Below are positions 30,137 to 34,983 of a stretch of 34,983 bases of DNA, in pieces. The DNA comes from Nitratiruptor tergarcus DSM 16512. Lineage in GTDB: Bacteria; Campylobacterota; Campylobacteria; Campylobacterales; Nitratiruptoraceae. The stretch lies in the NCBI RefSeq assembly GCF_027946175.1, contig NZ_AP026672.1:1-34983 (forward strand). Direction: 5' to 3'. The position numbers and the translations under genes were made by a program. Every line of letters begins with the position of its first letter. The first letter of the stretch is position 1. A model generated the notes under the pieces. It ran no database searches, was not told where the DNA came from, and saw only the letters and a list, made by a program, of their open reading frames with translations.

Positions 30137-30901
30137 ATGAAATTTTTTGTGAGCTTCTTACTTTTATTTTTGACATCATCTCTCTTTGCTATAGAAGTTG
30201 ATATAAAGCCAGATACTCCTCCTATTCGTGTATCAAAAGGGGATATATTTACTTTAAAAAATTATCTTTTCAAAAAATTTCGTTTTCGTATTAAAGAAAA
30301 AGGGGCGAGAAAAGTTGTTTTAGAAAATAGAATTTTGGCAAATGAGTATCTCAAGCAAGGACTTTTGACTCCAAGAGAGAAGAATCGTATCAAAATAGAG
30401 TTAGAAATTAAACTTGCAGATAACTTTGTGACTCATTTACAAAAGAGTATCAAAATTTCTCCAGAAATACTTAAATCTTACTACTATGATCATATTAAAG
30501 AGTATAAAAAAAGTGATAAAGTACAAATAGAAAGAATAAGATTTAAAAGCTATCAAGATGCTTTGGAGTTTTATAAAAAAGTCAATCAATATCCAAAAGA
30601 TAAAGATATACTACTTACACAATTCAAAGGAAAAGTTATCTATCAGGGGACTGTAGAAAAAGAGAGACTTAAAACAAATATTGCAAGTTTTTTACAAAAA
30701 GGTAAAGAGCATTACGCTATTCCCCCTATCGTTGTTCGATCTGATATTATAGATGTCTACTACATAGAAAAATATATACCATCTCAAGGATATAAGCCTT
30801 TTGAAGAGGTCAAAGAAGAAATTGAAAATAAACTACATAAACAGCTATTTGCTAAAAAAAGAAAAGAGATTTTAGAGAAATATTTACCGAAGGAGCAGTA
30901 A
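30137..30901 (+). CDS. PpiC/SurA-like periplasmic chaperone, cassette A
   Basis: A 254-aa protein, paralogue of 1034-1783. The signal peptide ends SLFA. Shared segments include ENRILANEYLKQGL, NRIKIELEIKLADNF and LKSYYYDHIKEYKKSDKV, and the FEEVKEEIENKL C-terminal helix. The parvulin core is degenerate in this copy too, so loss of isomerase activity probably came before the duplication. GAAGGA stands 6 bases before the ATG. It touches the lipoprotein gene start. Confidence 0.6.
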   Translation: MKFFVSFLLLFLTSSLFAIEVDIKPDTPPIRVSKGDIFTLKNYLFKKFRFRIKEKGARKVVLENRILANEYLKQGLLTPREKNRIKIELEIKLADNFVTHLQKSIKISPEILKSYYYDHIKEYKKSDKVQIERIRFKSYQDALEFYKKVNQYPKDKDILLTQFKGKVIYQGTVEKERLKTNIASFLQKGKEHYAIPPIVVRSDIIDVYYIEKYIPSQGYKPFEEVKEEIENKLHKQLFAKKRKEILEKYLPKEQ

Positions 30902-31353
30902 TGAGATATGTTACTTTTTTACTTTTTACTGCTCTTTTTTGGGGATGTGCTACAAAAATTCCGTCATATCAAAATATCAAGATAAATAAAGCTTATTTTC
31001 AAGGATCTTCTAAAGAGAAAAAATTAGTAAGCGCCTTTGCGAACTATTGGCAGGCAAGAATTAAAGGAGATTATAAAACGAGCTTTTCATATGAGCTTCC
31101 CTATCAGCAATATATAAAAGATTTTAATAAATACAAGGAACTTATTGGTGGTATCTATAAGGGGACTACCATTACATTGAAGAATATTAAATATAGTCAT
31201 CCTAATATTGCAATTGTAACAAGAGTTGTAAAGATAGGAAAAAATTTATATCCAAGAAAAGATAAATGGATCTACATTGATGGGAAGTGGTATCACAAAT
31301 TCTATCAAACAATTCTGCCTCCAAGAAATCCTGAAGATGCGGATTTTCAGTAA
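30901..31353 (+). CDS. Small lipoprotein, cassette A
   Basis: A 150-aa paralogue of 1780-2238. The lipobox-like FWGC puts the lipidated residue at Cys16. ANYWQARIKGDYKTSFSYE and GKWYHKFYQTILPPRNPEDA match the other copy. The two Cys of the cassette B protein near residues 108 and 127 are absent here, so no disulfide there is conserved. The function is unknown; it is always paired with the chaperone. Confidence 0.6.
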   Translation: MRYVTFLLFTALFWGCATKIPSYQNIKINKAYFQGSSKEKKLVSAFANYWQARIKGDYKTSFSYELPYQQYIKDFNKYKELIGGIYKGTTITLKNIKYSHPNIAIVTRVVKIGKNLYPRKDKWIYIDGKWYHKFYQTILPPRNPEDADFQ

Positions 31354-31397
31354 TAAATATTTAAATTACTTTAAAGCAAACATTATATTTTTTGTGT

Positions 31398-31487
31398 TAT
31401 AATCAATCTGTTTGAAGTAACGATAATAGACACTAGGTTTATACCTATGTTGACTAGAAACGAACTTATAAAAAGGAAGGAGAGACT
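31398..31487 (+). promoter_or_regulatory. Promoter and structured leader of the surface-protein gene, cassette A
   Basis: TATAAT at 31398-31403, the 16-base element AAGTAACGATAATAGA at 31415-31430, then a hairpin TAGGT (31434-31438), TTAT loop, ACCTA (31443-31447). The GGAAGGAGAGACTATG start region is identical to that of cassette B. Stem bases differ from the other copy but still pair. Confidence 0.65.
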
Positions 31488-32906
31488 ATGAGTCTAAAGA
31501 AAGCAATCATATCAGGTGCTGCAGCGCTTGCATTGACTGGGGGTGCGGCTATCGCTGCAAATATTGCAACAGATGGAACAGGTGATTATCTTATAGCTCC
31601 TGTATACTATGCTGTAGGTCCTTGGAAAACAGAGATTAAGGTAGTTAATACTAATACAACAAAGGCAGTAGTTGCAAAAGTTGTTGTAAGAGGTGGGAAA
31701 GACTCTAAAGAGTTGGTTGACTTTCCTATTTACTTGACTCCTGGAGATGTATGGGATGCTGTAATCTACAAAGAAAATGGAAATGTCTATATCGAATCTC
31801 ATGACGACTCTTTGATGCTTGGGCAGAAACAAGTTATTCTTACAGTAAGAGATGATAATGCGAGTGGCGATTGTGTAGAGAACAATATCACGCTCATAGA
31901 GCCAGTGCTACGAGCCGATGTAGATGGCTTCAAGAAAAATCTTAGTGAATCTGCTGCAAATGCAGATGATCAAGCTGAGAGAGGATATGTAGAGGTTCTT
32001 GGACTTGCTGCTTATGATCCTCAAGGAATTATTAACGAAATAAATTCATCTGTATTTCACTGGAGTGAAGGTTGTGAATTTAATAAAACAGTCTTCTATA
32101 CTGGAGCAAGAATATGGAATAATGCAAATGATCTCAATGATTCTAATGCATCTGATGTAAGTGGAGCAGATTTGACTGGTGAGCAAACTATCTATGCTAA
32201 TGCAACTGAAGATAAAGACAAAAGATTCATGAAGCTTCAAATGCTTGCTATTGAAGATTTAGCTACTGAACCAAAAACAGATGGAGTATTAGGACCGGAT
32301 ACAAGTGCTATTTCATCTACATATTCTGACACAACTGCGACTGGGTACAGTGCACTTTTCAATAAAAAACATGTCTATGTTCTTTATGAAGGAAATGAGG
32401 ATCAAACAGAGATTGCTCCAATGCAGGTACTCTTTACATATCCATATATGAAACCTAATATTACTGAATACAATATAAGTACAGCTGATACAATGTTTAG
32501 AGATATGACAGAGCTTGCACAAGCATGTGAACATAATCCATGTCATACAAGTATATATACAAATTTTTGCCCATCAAATGGAGGTAGTAGTACAGGAGGA
32601 ACAAATCCAGAGGATGAGATTTCTGCACAAACACCACCTGAAGAAGAACATCCAGGATGTCCTGTTATCACTGTAGATCATGAAGTTGGTACAATCTTCG
32701 ATCACGATCCATCTGGTGGCTTCAATGATCCATATGTTACACAGTATGCATTCAAAACTGGTGGATATATTGATATAGATTTGAGTACTGTTCCTACAAA
32801 CGATGGAAACAAAACAGGATTGCCTGTTATTCCAACAACACTCATGGCAAAAGATATTGGTGGATTGTATCTCAACAACCATCTTTACAACCCTTACAAT
32901 AGATAA
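31488..32906 (+). CDS. Abundant secreted surface protein, cassette A
   Basis: A 472-aa paralogue of 2362-3753. The signal peptide MSLKKAIISGAAALALTGG is nearly identical. The shared N-terminal domain reads DGTGDYLIAPVYYA, EIKVVNTNTTKAVVAKVVVR and FPIYLTPGDVWDA. The middle is divergent. Near the end FKTGGYIDIDLS, LPVIPTTLMAKDIGG and YLNNHLYN match FKSGGWVDFDLT, MPIVPTTFYARNVQG and ILNNWLYN in the other copy. It has no anchor and no tail motif. The conserved ends and variable centre suggest a structural subunit with a diversified exposed part (inference). Confidence 0.62.
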   Translation: MSLKKAIISGAAALALTGGAAIAANIATDGTGDYLIAPVYYAVGPWKTEIKVVNTNTTKAVVAKVVVRGGKDSKELVDFPIYLTPGDVWDAVIYKENGNVYIESHDDSLMLGQKQVILTVRDDNASGDCVENNITLIEPVLRADVDGFKKNLSESAANADDQAERGYVEVLGLAAYDPQGIINEINSSVFHWSEGCEFNKTVFYTGARIWNNANDLNDSNASDVSGADLTGEQTIYANATEDKDKRFMKLQMLAIEDLATEPKTDGVLGPDTSAISSTYSDTTATGYSALFNKKHVYVLYEGNEDQTEIAPMQVLFTYPYMKPNITEYNISTADTMFRDMTELAQACEHNPCHTSIYTNFCPSNGGSSTGGTNPEDEISAQTPPEEEHPGCPVITVDHEVGTIFDHDPSGGFNDPYVTQYAFKTGGYIDIDLSTVPTNDGNKTGLPVIPTTLMAKDIGGLYLNNHLYNPYNR

Positions 32907-32911
32907 TATCT

Positions 32912-32928
32912 CTCCCCTTTGGGGAGAA
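32912..32928 (+). terminator. Hairpin after cassette A surface-protein gene
   Basis: TCTCCCC and GGGGAGA pair perfectly around TTT. The bases after it are A-rich, not T-rich, so it may act as a 3'-end stabiliser rather than a strong terminator. Confidence 0.4.
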
Positions 32929-32956
32929 AATAACCCCTCTGTTACTGCCTTCTTGA

Positions 32957-32962
32957 TATAAT
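32957..32962 (+). promoter_or_regulatory. -10 box of exoprotein A gene
   Basis: TATAAT at 32957-32962, 33 bp before ATG 32996. A TAGGAT ribosome site lies 5 bases before the start. Confidence 0.5.
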
Positions 32963-32995
32963 ATCTTTAGCACCATCTTCGTTGTAGGATATAGT

Positions 32996-34983
32996 ATGAA
33001 AAAATTAACTATTTTTTTTCTTTTTATGAGTATGCTTTTTGCAAGTGAGAGATATGTTTCTTTGCATCAGATTAATACTTTGAGTTCTGGAAAAAGTTTT
33101 AAAGATCAAATTTTACACAGTGGAAATACCCTTAAATTAAAAACAGACTATCTCTCTTATGGTCCCTCCTATCGTATCCAATGCAAAGATGACAACTGCA
33201 TTGATACGGGAAATCCTCATGACAAAAAGTGGTGCAATGATACATGGTTGCGCTACCGTATCTATATTCCTCCCCATACAAAAGATTTTAAACTATTTTT
33301 TTATATAAGATATAACTCTTCACATGCAGGTATGATCTATTTTGTACCAGATGAATCTGTAGTACAAGATATAGATTTTCGTAATTTTAAGGTACTAAGA
33401 GACGAGTTTCATGAGTATTCTTATGATTTTTCTTCTAAAGAAGAGAGTACTCGTTATCTCTTTGCTGGATACAATCCCCTATTTTTTTTCTTTGAAAATG
33501 TTGAAGGGAGTTATACCTTTAAAAATATTCCAGCGTATACACAAAAAGGAGGATGGCTTTATATCTCTTTTGCTCAAGCAGATAAAATCATGCGTTCATA
33601 TATGGGATTTTTGTCTTATCCAAAAGTAAAGCTCTATGCTTATTATACATTTGATGATACAGATAAAATGAATTGGCTCAAACACATAAAGTTTGATCGC
33701 TACGGTGATCCAGTGGAAAATTTTGATAAAGTACGTGAAATCCAACAATCATGTCCCGATGGGATTGTAAAAGAGATTGTAGGAAATACGGTAGGAGAGT
33801 ATCTTTTTGATCCTGATATCCCTGATATCACTGTTACCCAAACACCACACTCTCAGAGTATAGATTACCATGTCAATATAAAAGCTGGAGATGCCCCTTT
33901 AGAAGGTTTACTAGATGGTATTGATCCAAATATTAATCACAATATAACAGTTTTAGGAACTCTTAATTCTTGTGCTAAATTCAAAGTAAATGCTACATCT
34001 AATAAAAGCTCAGGAGAGTTTCGTTTTTCATCAAATGGTCACAAGATAGAATATGAGCTTCCCTCTCCTGATAGCTCCTCTGTGGTGTTGTATCCTCATG
34101 ATTTGTTGCAATTGAATCTTCCAGCACAAAAAGTTTGTAATAGTGTTCAAGCAAATTTTGCTATTCACTATCTTTTTAAAGATGAAAATAAGACATATCA
34201 AAAAACTCTCACTTTTACGTTTCCTTCAGCAAGTAGCAGCAGTTCATCAAGCAGCAGTTCATCAAGCTCTGTAAATTCATCTCACAGTAGTTCATCTGTA
34301 GCATCACAAGATGAAAGTGCAAAAAAGGCTGCATGTGAGGCAAAAGGTGGGCAATGGCTCGATCATCTTTGCATAGAGCCTATTACTTACTCAGCAAGTA
34401 GCAGTAGTTCATCAAGCTCTGTAAATTCATCTCACAGTAGTTCATCTGTAGCATCACAAGATGAAAGTGCAAAAAAGGCTGCATGTGAGGCAAAAGGTGG
34501 GCAATGGCTCGATCATCTTTGCATAGAGCCTATTACTTACTCAGCAAGTAGCAGCAGTTCATCAAGCAGCAGTTCATCAAGCTCTGTAAATTCATCTCAC
34601 AGTAGTTCATCTGTAGCATCACAAGATGAAAGTAACAGACAGTTGCAGCTTATCCAGAAGGCACACAATGTTGCTCGTAAAATAGCTGGGCAGTCATATA
34701 ATATCAATGGATATTTTGTCTACTATGGAGATTCAAATCCAGAGAATTATGATCCTTATGCCTGGATATATGTAAGTAAATATGGATCTTTTGTAGCCAA
34801 ACTAGATGGATTTGATGGAACATATCTTCGCTGGGTAAGATTAAATTCTAATAAGATGCATATCAAAACATTAGAATCTGTATTGATAGAGAATGGAAAA
34901 ATCACTTTTGGAAATGCTCTTGAACAAAACAGCTCTCAATCCTCTAGTGATAGCGTGAGAACACTGCAGCTTATCCAGAAGGC
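32996..34983 (+). CDS. Giant Ser-rich exoprotein A, N-terminal part (continues at 1-859)
   Basis: The frame is open from ATG 32996 to the window end and continues in frame at base 2; the joined protein is 948 aa. A signal peptide (about 1-16, LFA-SER) leads to a beta-rich region of about 390 residues homologous to exoprotein B, including KKWCNDTWLRYRIYIPP and GGWLYISFAQAD. Ser tracts then alternate with two 50-residue units carrying CEAKGGQWLDHLC, the counterpart of the CESHGGTWADGTC unit of exoprotein B. The first copy of the 107-residue GYF domain unit ends this part. The order of domains matches exoprotein B closely, so the two genes are old duplicates whose repeats expanded independently. 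Confidence 0.82.
   Translation, partial: MKKLTIFFLFMSMLFASERYVSLHQINTLSSGKSFKDQILHSGNTLKLKTDYLSYGPSYRIQCKDDNCIDTGNPHDKKWCNDTWLRYRIYIPPHTKDFKLFFYIRYNSSHAGMIYFVPDESVVQDIDFRNFKVLRDEFHEYSYDFSSKEESTRYLFAGYNPLFFFFENVEGSYTFKNIPAYTQKGGWLYISFAQADKIMRSYMGFLSYPKVKLYAYYTFDDTDKMNWLKHIKFDRYGDPVENFDKVREIQQSCPDGIVKEIVGNTVGEYLFDPDIPDITVTQTPHSQSIDYHVNIKAGDAPLEGLLDGIDPNINHNITVLGTLNSCAKFKVNATSNKSSGEFRFSSNGHKIEYELPSPDSSSVVLYPHDLLQLNLPAQKVCNSVQANFAIHYLFKDENKTYQKTLTFTFPSASSSSSSSSSSSSSVNSSHSSSSVASQDESAKKAACEAKGGQWLDHLCIEPITYSASSSSSSSSVNSSHSSSSVASQDESAKKAACEAKGGQWLDHLCIEPITYSASSSSSSSSSSSSSVNSSHSSSSVASQDESNRQLQLIQKAHNVARKIAGQSYNINGYFVYYGDSNPENYDPYAWIYVSKYGSFVAKLDGFDGTYLRWVRLNSNKMHIKTLESVLIENGKITFGNALEQNSSQSSSDSVRTLQLIQK
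34229..34640 (+). repeat. 150-bp coding repeats with Ser tract and Cys motif
   Basis: The Cys-motif segment starting at 34331 recurs at 34481, 150 bp or 50 codons later. A third, partial unit retains the Ser tract and SVASQDES but goes straight into the 107-residue repeat without the Cys motif. The number of 15-bp Ser units differs between copies. Confidence 0.9.
34644..34983 (+). repeat. 321-bp coding tandem repeat, copy 1, running off the window end
   Basis: From 34644 the sequence equals that at 303 onward except at its left edge. The final 20 bases match those at 302-321, which are followed there by the same bases that open the window. This supports joining the ends. Confidence 0.9.

Noticed and set aside
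1-34983. Prophage or integrative conjugative element.
   Set aside because: No integrase, phage structural gene, relaxase or type IV secretion gene is visible; rep, par and iterons with closed ends indicate a plasmid.

Overview
The window reads as one complete circular plasmid of about 35 kb, opened inside a gene. The last bases (a copy of a 321-bp coding repeat) continue without a gap and in frame into the first bases. It carries replication and partition genes, and no chromosomal housekeeping genes, tRNA, rRNA, relaxase, conjugation genes or transposase are visible. The AT-rich DNA, the many TATAAT boxes without a clear -35, and the pseudopilins with Ala or Ser before FTLxEL suggest Campylobacterota. 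A vent-type genus such as Nitratiruptor or Nautiliales is a guess.

Layout. (1) 30137 to the end, joined to 1-859, then 1034-6778: two diverged tandem copies of a four-gene cassette. Each copy encodes a PpiC/SurA-like periplasmic chaperone, a small lipoprotein, a surface protein with a very strong leader, and a giant exoprotein of about 950 aa rich in Ser and in short Cys motifs. (2) 6790-8607: a secreted subtilisin that carries the same C-terminal domain as the giant exoproteins. (3) 8655-11961: a glycosylation cassette of a GT39 protein-mannosyltransferase-like enzyme, a membrane PA14 protein, a GtrA flippase and a GtrB-like polyprenyl-phosphate glycosyltransferase. (4) 11973-14471: an anchored periplasmic protein, a Rep_3 initiator, a ribbon-helix-helix (RHH) protein and ParA. 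(5) 14542-24210: type II secretion genes gspF, a minor pseudopilin, gspG and a second anchored periplasmic protein on the minus strand, divergent from gspK-L-M-N-C-D-E on the plus strand. (6) 24395-26576: a small RHH protein, a 1-kb iteron origin and a second Rep_3 initiator. (7) 26615-30039: gspI- and gspJ-like pseudopilins and a Ser/Glu-repeat lipoprotein.

How the genes may work together (inference). The plasmid encodes a nearly complete type II secretion system (no prepilin peptidase was seen) together with likely dedicated cargo: Ser-tract exoproteins, a lipoprotein and a protease. The GT39/GtrA/GtrB set could O-glycosylate the Ser tracts on the periplasmic side. Five proteins end in the same short motif, [AVTP]-[FLI]-P-[HSG]-[ILV], at or one residue from the C-terminus. 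Seven copies of an undescribed domain of about 75 residues (GYFxHYG...DWIY...KLEGMD..GY..W) link the two giant exoproteins to the protease. These two features are the best candidates for new targeting or assembly signals of a plasmid-borne cell-surface or matrix-building system.
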